Assembly (NCBI GenBank): GCA_964598535.1
Contig: CAZRCI010000005.1
Span: forward strand, 62,001-126,000
From: JALHMI01 sp964598535
Lineage (GTDB): Bacteria; Planctomycetota; Planctomycetia; Pirellulales; PALSA-1355
DNA: 64,000 bases
Direction: 5' to 3'
Numbering within the stretch: position 1 is the first letter of the stretch; each line of letters opens with the position of its first letter. The position numbers were made by a program, and so were the translations under genes. Below, one piece after another: positions 23,961-33,136 of the stretch. The notes under the pieces were generated by a model that did not search any database, was not told where the DNA came from, and worked only from the letters and a program-made list of their open reading frames with translations.

Positions 23961-24425
23961 TCAGACGGTCCAGCGGCAGTGGAGCTTATGGAGAGCAGTT
24001 CCGCCACTGGTTTCGAGCTGCACATGGCAGTGAGCAACCAGGGCTTGTTGCGCGGTGTCGACAATGGGCGCCAGCGTAGCCACGGCGACGAACTGCTCGA
24101 GCGACGATTCGCCCCGATGTTTTTCGCCCGGGATCGCGGGCGGTTGGCCGTCTGACTTGCAGTGACAGGGGGCGTCCGAAAGCGCGGGCGAAAATTCCGG
24201 ATTGGCCGATTCGTGTTCCGTGCTTTCGCAGCAGGAGCGAACCTTTTCAGCACAGCAGTTGGGAGCGGCCGTTTCCGCGGACTTGGGGCCGCAGCAGCAT
24301 TGACCGCTGCCTTTGATGGTACCCGTCTTACAACAGCGCGGCTGTGCAGCGACGACCGGCGCGGCAATCATGCTGACTGCCAGCAGGGCGATGCCGAGTT
24401 TTCGTACCAGCCGGTTGACCATCAT
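23961..24425 (-). CDS. secreted cysteine-rich protein of unknown function
   Basis: The 154-residue product begins with a clear signal peptide (VRKLGIALLAVSMIAAP, ending VVAA). The mature part has 13 cysteines, most in pairs or triplets: PRCCKTG, QCCCG, NCCAE, SCCES, CHCK, then HCH and HC near the end. This suggests a metal-binding or disulfide-rich exported protein. I do not recognise the family. It lies upstream of the TRASH-like protein on the same strand, with 223 bp between, so a shared role in metal handling is possible. The start may be either of two adjacent ATGs (24425, 24422). Confidence 0.7.
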   Translation of the reverse strand: MMVNRLVRKLGIALLAVSMIAAPVVAAQPRCCKTGTIKGSGQCCCGPKSAETAAPNCCAEKVRSCCESTEHESANPEFSPALSDAPCHCKSDGQPPAIPGEKHRGESSLEQFVAVATLAPIVDTAQQALVAHCHVQLETSGGTALHKLHCRWTV

Positions 24426-24561
24426 GCCTGTGTGCCGTTTTGGACGCGGTGTGCGGTTCGCGGCAGTATTTTCGGCCAGCCGAGGCCGCAAAGTCAAGCA
24501 AGTTTGCCTTGCCGGAACGGATTGTCGGAAAAAACGTACGTCGCCGGGGCGGCCGGCGACT

Positions 24562-25134
24562 CTAAGATGTTTGATCGCTGGAGTTTCGTGCCTCGATCAG
24601 CATTTCCAGGTAACTGCGGCGTTCGCTCTGCGATAGCTCCAACTTGGCGGCCAACGCGGCAATGGCTTCTTGCGCAGCTTGCAAGCTGCTGCCATCGGCC
24701 AGGAGCTCTAGCTCGATGAAGTCGCCCACCTCGGCCACGCGATCAAGGGCGATCTCGACGGCCTTTCCATGCCAGTCGAGCGTGAGGTGCCGGCGGTGCT
24801 TGTGCACTTCGAGCACCGGCTCAAAACCGAGGGCGGCCAGCAGGTCCGACACTTGGCCAGCGCCGTCATCGCCCGCAGGCAGTTCGACTTCGATTTCGCG
24901 GCGCGTTTTGGTGGTCGCGTCCAGCTTGGGGCCTTTGTAAGTAATATAGTTATGCGAACCGACGCGACGGAGTCGAAACGCCTCGTCCGTGTGGGCAAAA
25001 TCTCGCACCGGATGGCGATAGTAGCGGTCGACTTGCTCGACGGTATCGCCGACAGACGCGCCCAGCGCGAGGAGCCGTCGCTCAAGCTCAGCCAAGTCGC
25101 TCGCGAGAAATTTCTGTTCAACTTCCAGTGGCAT
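24562..25134 (-). CDS. CYTH-domain protein (class IV adenylate cyclase/ThTPase-like)
   Basis: The product from the ATG at 25134 is 190 residues and opens with PLEVEQKFL, the ExExK motif of the CYTH fold. Further charged positions fit the tunnel of triphosphate-binding residues: FRLRRVG, YITYKGPK, RREIEVEL, and EIALDRVAEVGDFIELEL. Family members act on triphosphates (cyclic AMP synthesis, thiamine triphosphate or tripolyphosphate hydrolysis); the family of CyaB from Aeromonas is nearest by eye. Which reaction it performs is not decidable. It is divergent from the thioredoxin gene, with 64 bp between. Confidence 0.85.
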   Translation of the reverse strand: MPLEVEQKFLASDLAELERRLLALGASVGDTVEQVDRYYRHPVRDFAHTDEAFRLRRVGSHNYITYKGPKLDATTKTRREIEVELPAGDDGAGQVSDLLAALGFEPVLEVHKHRRHLTLDWHGKAVEIALDRVAEVGDFIELELLADGSSLQAAQEAIAALAAKLELSQSERRSYLEMLIEARNSSDQTS

Positions 25135-25198
25135 GGCGGTTTCGATAGCTAGGGGAACATGGACGGAGCAGGCCACGGTATTGTGCGGGGAGAAGACG

Positions 25199-25813
25199 AT
25201 GGACGCAACCAACAAGCCGGTCGCACGCCCGGCGCGGCCGCGTAGATGGACCTCGCTATTGCTCTTGGCCACGGTGATTGTGGTGTACCTGGTACTGGTC
25301 AACAACCGCTCGCGGGAGCCGCTGGGCACTGTTGGCCCGGCGATCGGCAAGCGTTTGCCGCATCTCGATCTGATTGGACTGACAGACGAGACGCGACCGG
25401 TGTCGCTCGCCGACCTGAACGGCAAGATCGTCTTGATTAATTATTGGGGCACTTGGTGTCCGCCCTGTGTTCGCGAGCTTCCAGAAATCGAAGCAATTGG
25501 CCAGCGGTTTGCCAAGCATGGGGACTTTCGACTGTTGGCTGTATCGTGCGGGCAGGGCGGAGATGAGGATCTCTTGACGTTACGCGAGGATACCGAGCGA
25601 TTCTTGCAGGCCCGCGGATCGAGGCTTGCCGCGTACGCCGATCCGGAGGCAAGCAGCCGCCGCGCAATGAATTTGGTACTGGGCGTGCCGCTTGGATATC
25701 CGACGACGTTGCTACTCGATCGTGCAGGCCGCATCCGCGGATTGTGGCAGGGATACGATTCGAGAGCCGCGGACGAGATGGAAGCCACGATCGCGACGCT
25801 GCTGGCGAATTAA
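25199..25813 (+). CDS. TlpA/ResA-like membrane-anchored thioredoxin
   Basis: This 204-residue protein has an N-terminal membrane anchor (residues 18-37) and a thioredoxin-fold domain with the active site WGTWCPPCVREL near residue 87, and the cis-Pro region GVPLGYPTTLLLD. CPPC in an outward-facing anchored protein usually marks a reductase for apocytochromes or other extracytoplasmic thiols. The ATG at 25199 follows GGGGAGAAG. It is divergent from the CYTH gene. The partner is unknown. Confidence 0.9.
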   Translation: MDATNKPVARPARPRRWTSLLLLATVIVVYLVLVNNRSREPLGTVGPAIGKRLPHLDLIGLTDETRPVSLADLNGKIVLINYWGTWCPPCVRELPEIEAIGQRFAKHGDFRLLAVSCGQGGDEDLLTLREDTERFLQARGSRLAAYADPEASSRRAMNLVLGVPLGYPTTLLLDRAGRIRGLWQGYDSRAADEMEATIATLLAN

Positions 25814-25846
25814 ACTTGGCCGGATCGCGGTGCGTTGCCGCGTTTG

Positions 25847-27421
25847 CTAATCCCGCAATTGCCGGAGGAGTTGGCGCGCCGCGGCTGCCGGATCGGTCGC
25901 CGTGACAACCGTGCCGCTGACGGCAATGCGCGAACAGCCCGCGGCGAGCACCTGAGGCAGGTTGGCGGCGGAGATGCCGCCAATCGCGAACGTGGGCAGG
26001 CTGATTTCTTCGGCCACGGCGCGCAGCAACTCAGGACCGGTGAACTCGGTAAACGGCTTGGTGCCGGAAGGGAAGGTTGGCCCGACGCCAAGGTAGTCGG
26101 CTCCGTCGAGCACGGCGGCGCGTGCCTGTTCAAGCGAGTGGGTCGAGACGCCAATGAGTCCGTGTGGGCCAAGAATCCGGCGGGCATCTTTTACCGTGAG
26201 TTCTTCCTGGCCAACATGGACGCCATCGGCCCCGCTGAGCACGGCCAAGTCGGGCCGGTCGTTCATAATAAAGAGCGTGTTGGAACCTTGCGTGGCACCC
26301 CGTAGGATCCGAGCCCGGGCGAGCAATTCGCGATCGGCGAGCTGCTTGTCGCGGAGTTGGACCATCGCAACGCCCGCGGTCATGAGCGACACAACGAGGC
26401 GCTGAAATGCGTCCGTACTTTTTCCGCCGTCGATGAGGACATAGAGTTGAGCGTCGGCCAGGCGTTCAAGGTTCAAACGCGTGATGTCGGTGGCGCGTTC
26501 CAGTGTGTAGACACGGTATCGCAACTGTTCGAGCTCAGCCGCCGCCTGGGGCGACATGGTCTTGGAGAATTCCTCGAGGCTGCGGAGCGATTGCTCGACG
26601 CGTTTGAAGCTGGCGACAAGCACCGCGGACAGGTCGCTTCGCTCGACTTCGCTGGGAAGGCTTAGCGAGGCGCCGACGTCGGCGCGGGTTTCACGAGCGG
26701 CGTGGCGGCTGCCACTCGGATAGGGATTCAGGACTTGGGTCAGATCGTGGCGAAGCTGTTTGGCCAGGCGCGTGAGGTGACGATCGTCGAGATGGAACCT
26801 TAAGTAGTCTTCGATCACGCGGAGGCCTTCGCCAGCCCGGTTGGCCGCCGCGTCGATGATGCGCATGACGGAGAGTTCGTCTCCGGCTGCCGGATCGATG
26901 AGGGTGGGCCGGTGCGGATTTTGGCGAAGTTCGGCCAGACTGCGCGGCTCATCGAGCTCCAGATCCAGGGGCTCGAGCGGAAGCGGGCCGGGTTCATGGC
27001 CGGCGAGGCGGTGGATTTCGGCTTCCAATGCCTCGACTTCGAGCCCACGTTCCTGGAGCCAGCGAGATACGTCGCTCTCAGCGACGACCAGCGCCAGCAG
27101 CAGGTGTTCGGTAGCCAGCTCGAGCGGTTGTGGATACTCGACCAGCAGCCCTTCGACCATTCTCAGGCAGTGGTTCAGGGCTCGCGACGGAGCACGGTTC
27201 TGGGCTGCCGCCGGAATTTCGCAAAGTGAGGGGAAGCGGCGGCGAACGCTAGCAGTATCGATTTCGTAACGCGCCAGGATAAGCGCAGCCCGACACTCGG
27301 GCTCGGATAAAAGGCCCAGGAGAACCTCGGGAAGGCCGAGTTCGTCAGATTCGTCAGAACTGATCCAACCGGCGGCGACGGCCAAAGCTCGTTCGGCGCC
27401 GGGCGTAAAAGTGCTTCGCAT
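25847..27421 (-). CDS. thiE: Clp_N-domain / ThiD2-like / thiamine-phosphate synthase (ThiE) fusion
   Basis: The 524-residue protein joins three parts. Residues 1-145 look like a double Clp_N repeat: FTPGAERALAVAAG...GLPEVLLGLLSE, then ATEHLLLALVVAESD, matching ClpC N-terminal repeats in spacing. Residues 185-315 start MRIIDAAANRAGEGLRVIED, typical of the ThiD2-like domain found before ThiE in some phyla. Residues 320-524 are ThiE, with MVQLRDK, NDRPDLA, GVGPTFPSGTKP and AIGGI. ThiE joins HMP-pyrophosphate to the thiazole phosphate. The ClpC gene is encoded just 1 kb away, divergently. No database search could confirm how common this fusion is. Confidence 0.88.
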   Translation of the reverse strand: MRSTFTPGAERALAVAAGWISSDESDELGLPEVLLGLLSEPECRAALILARYEIDTASVRRRFPSLCEIPAAAQNRAPSRALNHCLRMVEGLLVEYPQPLELATEHLLLALVVAESDVSRWLQERGLEVEALEAEIHRLAGHEPGPLPLEPLDLELDEPRSLAELRQNPHRPTLIDPAAGDELSVMRIIDAAANRAGEGLRVIEDYLRFHLDDRHLTRLAKQLRHDLTQVLNPYPSGSRHAARETRADVGASLSLPSEVERSDLSAVLVASFKRVEQSLRSLEEFSKTMSPQAAAELEQLRYRVYTLERATDITRLNLERLADAQLYVLIDGGKSTDAFQRLVVSLMTAGVAMVQLRDKQLADRELLARARILRGATQGSNTLFIMNDRPDLAVLSGADGVHVGQEELTVKDARRILGPHGLIGVSTHSLEQARAAVLDGADYLGVGPTFPSGTKPFTEFTGPELLRAVAEEISLPTFAIGGISAANLPQVLAAGCSRIAVSGTVVTATDPAAAARQLLRQLRD

Positions 27422-27714
27422 GGCATCTCTATAGTCTTTATATAAGTCTATTTTACAGGAGCTTTCGCGGGCAATCGTGAGGCGGGGCTCCGCGGTCGGG
27501 CCTGCGCGGGGTTGGCGAGGGGCCGACCCGAGAACAGGGAGCCCTCCGCCACGCTCTCACAGCCGGTGGCATGCGAGTTTGCCTAAAGTCAAGTGGCACA
27601 CTCAGTTGCCTTGCTCCCCCTGGTTCTAAGAGTTAGAATTCCGTGGCGATTCGAGAAGACCGGCGAAGGTGTGCCGGTGCATGAAGCGCCAAATGTACAC
27701 GGAGCCAAACAGCC
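27422..27714. other. 293-bp intergenic region between the thiE fusion and a membrane TPR-like gene
   Basis: The divergent promoters of the thiE fusion and the rightward run toward clpC must lie here. The part next to thiE (27425-27460) is AT-rich. A TGGCAC/TTGC pair near 27595 resembles a sigma54 promoter but has the wrong spacing. No gene was seen. Confidence 0.5.
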
Positions 27715-28275
27715 ATGGTACGGATGCCGTGGGCGATTTATGCCTGGCCAGGCTTGCTGCAATTGTGGCGGCATGGTCAGTGGCAGGGTTTGGCGGTGGC
27801 GGTGGGCTTTGGCGTTCTACTCAACCTGCTCCTGCTGGCGAGCTTTGTCTGGGTTGAACTGTTGAGCCCTGGTTGGTTGAAGGCTGGTTGGCTGTTCGCG
27901 ACGCTGTTTTGGATGGGCGCGGTTGGCCGGTCGCTGTGGCATGGCTGGGGCGTAGCCCCCCGCCAGGCACAATCGGCCGATGGAATGTTTCGCGAGGCAT
28001 TGGGCGAATACTTACAAGGAAATTGGTTTGAAGCGGAGCAGATTCTCGGGCGACTTCTCGAATTGCGGCCGCGTGACGCCGAGGGCCGGCTGATGCTGGC
28101 CACGTTGCAAAGGCACAACGGACGATTGAAAGAGGCGGTCGATCAGCTTGCCCGCTTGGAGCTGCTCACGGACGCAAGGATCTGGTCACGAGAAATCTCG
28201 GTCGAGAGACGGTTGATCGCCGAGGCAATCGAAGCGAATCAAGCAGAAACACAATCTGAGTCGGCTGCGGCCTAG
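27715..28275 (+). CDS. membrane protein with C-terminal TPR-like repeat
   Basis: The 186-residue product has two hydrophobic segments (about residues 25-50 and 57-72), then a soluble region with FREALGEYLQGNWFEAEQIL and RDAEGRLMLATLQRHNGRLK, the spacing of one or two tetratricopeptide repeats. This suggests a membrane-anchored adaptor. I do not recognise a named family. It lies between the thiE fusion and clpC, 129 bp before clpC, on the same strand as clpC. Confidence 0.75.
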   Translation: MVRMPWAIYAWPGLLQLWRHGQWQGLAVAVGFGVLLNLLLLASFVWVELLSPGWLKAGWLFATLFWMGAVGRSLWHGWGVAPRQAQSADGMFREALGEYLQGNWFEAEQILGRLLELRPRDAEGRLMLATLQRHNGRLKEAVDQLARLELLTDARIWSREISVERRLIAEAIEANQAETQSESAAA

Positions 28276-28404
28276 CCGAGCCGGTAAACCCTACCCCAAC
28301 GGAACCACCACTCCTACAATTCCTGGTAACGTAGCGAGCGACAATTGGCGGGCGGACGTGCGGCAAGCGGCTGCGGTGTCACTCCTGCTTCAACGGAGAG
28401 CAAC

Positions 28405-30942
28405 ATGTACGAGCGATTTACCGATCGGGCCCGTAAGGTAATGCAACTTGCGAACCAGGAGGCCCAGCGATTTAACCACGAATACATTGGCACGGAACAC
28501 GTGCTGCTGGGCCTCATCAAAGAGGGAAGCGGCGTGGCGGCGAACGTGCTGAAGAACCTCGACGTCGATCTGCGGAAGATCCGCCTGGAAGTCGAGAAGC
28601 TGGTTCAAAGTGGCCCCGACATGGTCACCATGGGCAAACTGCCGCAAACGCCGCGGGCGAAGAAGGTCATCGAATATTCGATGGAAGAGGCCCGCAATCT
28701 GAACCACAACTACGTGGGCACCGAGCATATCCTGCTCGGCCTGTTGCGGGAGCAGGAAGGCGTCGCGGCGCAGGTGCTGATGAATCTGGGCCTGAAGCTG
28801 GAAGAAGTTCGCGAAGAGGTGCTGAACCTGCTTGGCCACGGCATCGAAGGCTCCGAAGGGGGCGAGCGTGGCGGCGCCGAGCGCGGTGGCGCGAGCGGCG
28901 AATCGCCCAAGGGCGGCAAGTCGAAGACGCCGGCCCTGGACAGCTTCGGTCGCGACCTGACGGAACTCGCCCGTCAGGGCAAGCTCGACCCGGTCATCGG
29001 GCGCGAGAAGGAGATCGAACGCGCGATTCAGATTCTCAGCCGCCGCACGAAGAACAACCCGGTGCTGCTCGGCGAGGCCGGCGTCGGCAAGACAGCCATC
29101 GTCGAAGGTTTTGCCCAGCGGGTGGTCGAAGGCAACGTGCCGGAACTGCTCGCCGATCGGCGGATCGTGGTGCTCGACTTGGCGATGATGGTCGCCGGCA
29201 CCAAGTATCGCGGTCAGTTCGAGGAACGCATCAAGGCGGTCATGAACGAAGTCCGCCGGGCGAAGAACACGATTCTGTTCATCGACGAGTTGCACACGCT
29301 CGTAGGCGCGGGTGGCGCCGAGGGGGCGATCGACGCCTCGAACGTGCTCAAGCCGGCCCTGGCCCGCGGCGAAATCCAGTGCATCGGCGCCACGACGCTC
29401 GATGAGTACCGCAAGTACATCGAAAAGGACAGCGCGCTCGATCGCCGCTTCCAGGTCGTCATGGTCGAACCGTCGACCAAGGGTGAAACAGTCGAGATCC
29501 TCAAAGGGCTTCGCGATCGGTACGAACAGCACCACCGCGTGCAGATTACCGACGATGCCCTGGTGGCTTCGGTCGAGCTTTCGAGCCGATATATCACCGG
29601 CCGCTGCCTGCCGGATAAAGCGATTGACGTGATCGACGAGGCCGGCGCTCGCGTGCGGCTGAAGGCGATGACTCGTCCGCCCGATCTCAAGGAAATCGAT
29701 TCCGAGGTGGAACGGCTGAACAAGGAGAAGGAAGAAGCCGTCGCCAATCAGGACTTCGAGCGTGCGGCGGCGCTGCGTGACCAGGCCGACAAACTCAAGA
29801 AGAAAAAGCAGAACATCACCCGCGACTGGCGCGAAAAATCGCGTGAGGCCGACGGCGTGGTGGACGAGGAAGTGGTGGCCGAAGTGGTCAGCAAGATGAC
29901 CGGCATACCGCTGACTCGGATGACGACCGAGGACAGTATGCGTCTGATGCAGATGGAAGACGACCTGCATCGTCGTGTGATCAGCCAGCAAGAGGCGATC
30001 AAGAGCATCTCGAAAGCCGTGCGGCGCAGCCGCAGCGGTTTGAAGGATCCCAAACGCCCGACGGGCTGCTTCATCTTTGCCGGTCCCACGGGCGTGGGCA
30101 AAACCTTGCTTGCCAAGGCGCTGGCCGGGTTCATGTTCGGCGATGACGACGCGCTGATCCAGATCGACATGAGCGAGTACATGGAGAAGCACAACGTCAG
30201 CCGCTTGATCGGTGCTCCTCCGGGCTACGTCGGGTTCGAAGAAGGCGGTCAGTTGACCGAGAAGATTCGCCGCCGGCCGTATGCCGTGGTGCTGCTCGAC
30301 GAAATCGAGAAGGCGCATCCGGACGTGTTCAACATGCTGCTTCAGGTGATGGAAGAAGGCCGTCTGACCGATAGTTTCGGCCGGAACGTCGACTTCCGGA
30401 ACGTGATTCTGATCATGACCACGAACGCCGGCGCCGAGGCGATCAAAAATGAAAGCTCCTTCGGTTTCCAGGCTCCGGACGACGACGCGTCGTACGACAG
30501 CATGAAAACTCGGGTGATGGAGCGGATCGAACGCGTGTTCCGGCCCGAGTTCCTCAACCGCGTGGACGATGTGATCGTGTTCCGTCATTTGACGGTCGAA
30601 GATCTGAAACGCGTGGTCGACCTGGAACTGGGGAAGGTTCGAGAACGACTGCTGGAACGTGGCCTGAAGCTGGAATTGAGCGACGAGGCCAAGACGTTCC
30701 TGATCAAAAAAGGCTCGAACACCGATTACGGCGCTCGGCCGCTACGCCGCGCGATCGAGAACTTCGTGGAGGATCCGCTGAGCGAGGAGCTACTCAAGGG
30801 CGAGTTCCAAGGCAAGGACCTGATCGTCGTCGACGTGAAGGAGGTTGGCGACAAGAAGCAACTCTTTTTCAACGGTCAGGCGACGGAAGGGGAAGAGGCG
30901 GTGGCCGCCGGCAGCGGTTCGCCCGAGAAACCTGCGGAATAG
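28405..30942 (+). CDS. clpC: ATP-dependent Clp protease ATP-binding subunit ClpC
   Basis: ClpC unfolds proteins and feeds them to ClpP. The 845-residue protein has a Clp_N double repeat (residues 1-150), a first AAA+ module with GEAGVGKTAIVEG near residue 227 and FIDELHTLVGAG, a UVR-like middle region (residues 440-480), and a second AAA+ module with GPTGVGKTLLAKAL near residue 560, MSEYMEKHNVSRLIG, and the ClpP-binding-type loop region. The ATG at 28405 with CGGAGAG upstream fits the family; an earlier frame start at 28345 would add 20 unrelated residues. A strong terminator follows. Confidence 0.97.
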   Translation: MYERFTDRARKVMQLANQEAQRFNHEYIGTEHVLLGLIKEGSGVAANVLKNLDVDLRKIRLEVEKLVQSGPDMVTMGKLPQTPRAKKVIEYSMEEARNLNHNYVGTEHILLGLLREQEGVAAQVLMNLGLKLEEVREEVLNLLGHGIEGSEGGERGGAERGGASGESPKGGKSKTPALDSFGRDLTELARQGKLDPVIGREKEIERAIQILSRRTKNNPVLLGEAGVGKTAIVEGFAQRVVEGNVPELLADRRIVVLDLAMMVAGTKYRGQFEERIKAVMNEVRRAKNTILFIDELHTLVGAGGAEGAIDASNVLKPALARGEIQCIGATTLDEYRKYIEKDSALDRRFQVVMVEPSTKGETVEILKGLRDRYEQHHRVQITDDALVASVELSSRYITGRCLPDKAIDVIDEAGARVRLKAMTRPPDLKEIDSEVERLNKEKEEAVANQDFERAAALRDQADKLKKKKQNITRDWREKSREADGVVDEEVVAEVVSKMTGIPLTRMTTEDSMRLMQMEDDLHRRVISQQEAIKSISKAVRRSRSGLKDPKRPTGCFIFAGPTGVGKTLLAKALAGFMFGDDDALIQIDMSEYMEKHNVSRLIGAPPGYVGFEEGGQLTEKIRRRPYAVVLLDEIEKAHPDVFNMLLQVMEEGRLTDSFGRNVDFRNVILIMTTNAGAEAIKNESSFGFQAPDDDASYDSMKTRVMERIERVFRPEFLNRVDDVIVFRHLTVEDLKRVVDLELGKVRERLLERGLKLELSDEAKTFLIKKGSNTDYGARPLRRAIENFVEDPLSEELLKGEFQGKDLIVVDVKEVGDKKQLFFNGQATEGEEAVAAGSGSPEKPAE

Positions 30943-30979
30943 CCGGTCTTCCCAAACATGTTCAGGGTGGTTGAACAGA

Positions 30980-31013
30980 CCGCCGCCCGGCCAAGCGCCG
31001 GGCGGCGGTTTTT
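30980..31013 (+). terminator. intrinsic terminator after clpC
   Basis: CCGCCGCCCGG at 30980-30990 pairs perfectly with CCGGGCGGCGG at 30998-31008 across a 7-base loop, followed by five T. It lies 37 bases past the clpC stop. Confidence 0.95.
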
Positions 31014-31294
31014 GCTTGCTGGATTGTTGCCCCCCGGGCCGTCGACGGATCGTCACAAGTTCGTGCCACCCCGTCTGCCAGGGTGATAGCACGAGCGATA
31101 GCGGCAAGCCGCAAAATGGCTTCCCCGTATAATGGAAGCGTCTTCGCATCTCGCCTAACTTGTGCCGGCGTCAGAGGCCGCGACGATCGGCAAACTTTTC
31201 TCAAGCGGTACGGTAGCCGCGACGAAAAACAAGCAGAGGGCCGCACTCCGTGCGCGCCGGGGCTGGATTTCTTGCCAACGATTGGCACACTCGC

Positions 31295-32161
31295 ATGTCG
31301 ACGCAACGCGTAACCAACACCAACCGCACGCCGGGCTTTCTGGAAGCCGCCGCCAACTGGATTTCCAGTCTGGGCGGGTTGGTGATGAATTGGTTGCTTG
31401 CCGTCGAAGGTGTCATCGAATTCACCCTACGGATGATGGGCTGGATCTTCCGCCGCCGTCCACGGGCGGATACGCTGCTGCCAAACTTTTACCAGGTGGG
31501 CGTGCTCAGTCTGCCGGTCGTGGCGCTGACGGGCACGTTCATTGGCATGGTGCTCGCCGTTCAAAGCCATGCGCAGTTCCGGCAACTCAATATGGAAACG
31601 CGGCTGGGCGCAGTCATCAATATGTCGCTGGTGCGCGAGCTGGGACCAGTGCTTGCGGCCACGATGCTGGCCGGGCGCGTGGGAAGCGCCATGGCCGCGG
31701 AGTTGGGCACGATGCGCGTTACGGAACAGATCGACGCCCTGTCGAGCATGGGCGCGAACCCGATCTACTACCTGGTCGTTCCCAGATTTTTGGCCTGCCT
31801 GATTTTGATTCCGTGTTTGACGATCATGGCCGATTTCATGGGCGTGGCCGGCGGCTATTTCTATAGTATCTACGTGCTCGATATCGATTCGACTCACTAT
31901 ATGGAAAACTCGCGGAACTTTGTCGGCACATTCGACTTGTTTTCCGGAGTGTTCAAAAGCCTGTTCTTCGGAGCGGCGATCGCCGTGGTGAGCTGCTATC
32001 GAGGCTTTCACTGCGATCCGGGAGCCGAGGGCGTGGGCCGCGCCGCGACGAGTGCATTTGTGATTTCGTTCGTGCTCATCCTGATGCTCGATTTTCTGTT
32101 GGGGATCCTGCTCGACAACATATATCTGATGTTTTGGCCCGAGGGGCAACGGCTGCTTTAA
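31295..32161 (+). CDS. mlaE: MlaE-type ABC transporter permease
   Basis: This 288-residue membrane protein belongs to the MlaE/YrbE family of permeases that move phospholipids between the inner and outer membranes. Motifs include FIGMVLAVQSHAQFRQLN, VRELGPVLAATMLAGRVGSAMAAELGTM and EQIDALSSMGANPIYYLVVPR, the latter being the family signature. Five hydrophobic segments are visible. The ATG at 31295 was taken; an earlier start at 31250 would add 15 residues. It is followed by mlaF (48 bp) and mlaD. Confidence 0.94.
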   Translation: MSTQRVTNTNRTPGFLEAAANWISSLGGLVMNWLLAVEGVIEFTLRMMGWIFRRRPRADTLLPNFYQVGVLSLPVVALTGTFIGMVLAVQSHAQFRQLNMETRLGAVINMSLVRELGPVLAATMLAGRVGSAMAAELGTMRVTEQIDALSSMGANPIYYLVVPRFLACLILIPCLTIMADFMGVAGGYFYSIYVLDIDSTHYMENSRNFVGTFDLFSGVFKSLFFGAAIAVVSCYRGFHCDPGAEGVGRAATSAFVISFVLILMLDFLLGILLDNIYLMFWPEGQRLL

Positions 32162-32209
32162 GGAGCGGCCGTGCGCAGAGACCGCGGACAATAGCGACGG
32201 TAGGCAGCG

Positions 32210-33076
32210 ATGGTCGATTTTGGCGAGAAGACACCGCAGCACGACTTGAGCCGATCGGATCGGCCGATGGTCGAACTGCGCGACGTCGATATGACGTTTG
32301 GCCGCGGCCAGGTGTTGCGCAATATCAACCTGACGATTCCGCGAGGGCAAACGCTGGTAGTCATCGGCGAGAGCGGCTGCGGAAAGACCGTGCTACTGAA
32401 GACGATCATTGGTCTGGTGCGTCCGACTCGGGGTCAGGTGCTGTTCGATGGCAAAGATCTGGCCAAACTGAGCGAAGCGGAACTCGCCCGAGAGCGGACC
32501 AGGTTCGGATTCGTGTTTCAACTTGCGGCGCTGTTCGACAGCATGACCATCGGGCAGAACGTGGCGTTTCCGTTGCGCGAGCATACGACGATGTCTTCGC
32601 AAGAGATCCGCGAGATCGTGCTGATGCGGCTGGCCGAAGTGGGACTGCCCGAAAGCGTGATGCGAAAAAAGCCGGCCGAGCTTTCGGGCGGTATGCGAAA
32701 GCGCGTCGGGTTGGCGCGGGCGCTAGCGCTCGATCCGGAGCTGATCTTATACGACGAGCCGACGACCGGACTGGATCCGATCATGAGCGACGTGATCAAT
32801 GAGTTGATCCTTAGAACGCGGGCCGCCAGCCCCGTGACGAGCGTCGTCGTCACCCACGATATGCACACGGCTCGCAAAGTGTCCGACCGGGTGATCATGT
32901 TGTACCCGATCTCCCGGTTGAAAGCGGATGAATCGCAGATCATCTTTGATGGCTCGGCCGAGGAGCTGAGTCGCTCGCGCGACACGCGAGTAACGCAGTT
33001 TGTCAATGGCGAGGCCGGTGAACGGCTGATGGAATTGCGGCTGCTGACGAGTTCGCAGAGTTTGCGGAAGTTTTGA
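32210..33076 (+). CDS. mlaF: MlaF-type ABC transporter ATPase
   Basis: The 288-residue protein shows Walker A GESGCGKT near residue 52, the Q-loop, signature LSGGMRKRVGLARAL near residue 160, and Walker B LILYDEPTTGLDP, followed by the switch His in VVVTHDM. It supplies energy to the MlaE permease for lipid transport. It sits between mlaE and mlaD, as in other Mla operons. There are no MlaB or MlaC genes nearby. Confidence 0.95.
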   Translation: MVDFGEKTPQHDLSRSDRPMVELRDVDMTFGRGQVLRNINLTIPRGQTLVVIGESGCGKTVLLKTIIGLVRPTRGQVLFDGKDLAKLSEAELARERTRFGFVFQLAALFDSMTIGQNVAFPLREHTTMSSQEIREIVLMRLAEVGLPESVMRKKPAELSGGMRKRVGLARALALDPELILYDEPTTGLDPIMSDVINELILRTRAASPVTSVVVTHDMHTARKVSDRVIMLYPISRLKADESQIIFDGSAEELSRSRDTRVTQFVNGEAGERLMELRLLTSSQSLRKF

Positions 33077-33136
33077 GTTTGTCGAAGAATTACGCGGCCG
33101 GGCAACGGCCACGCCGCGTCAACTGGCAGAACGGCT

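Noticed and set aside
27593..27612. sigma54-like promoter TGGCAC...TTGC upstream of the TPR-like/clpC genes
   Set aside because: There are 11 bases between GG and GC instead of the required 10, so it should not function as a -24/-12 promoter.
28280..28404. CIRCE or CtsR-type heat-shock operator before clpC
   Set aside because: No TTAGCACTC-N9-GAGTGCTAA or GGTCAAA repeat is present in the gap.
28390..30588. 732-codon open frame on the - strand
   Set aside because: Exact antisense of clpC; composition typical of shadow frames in GC-rich DNA.
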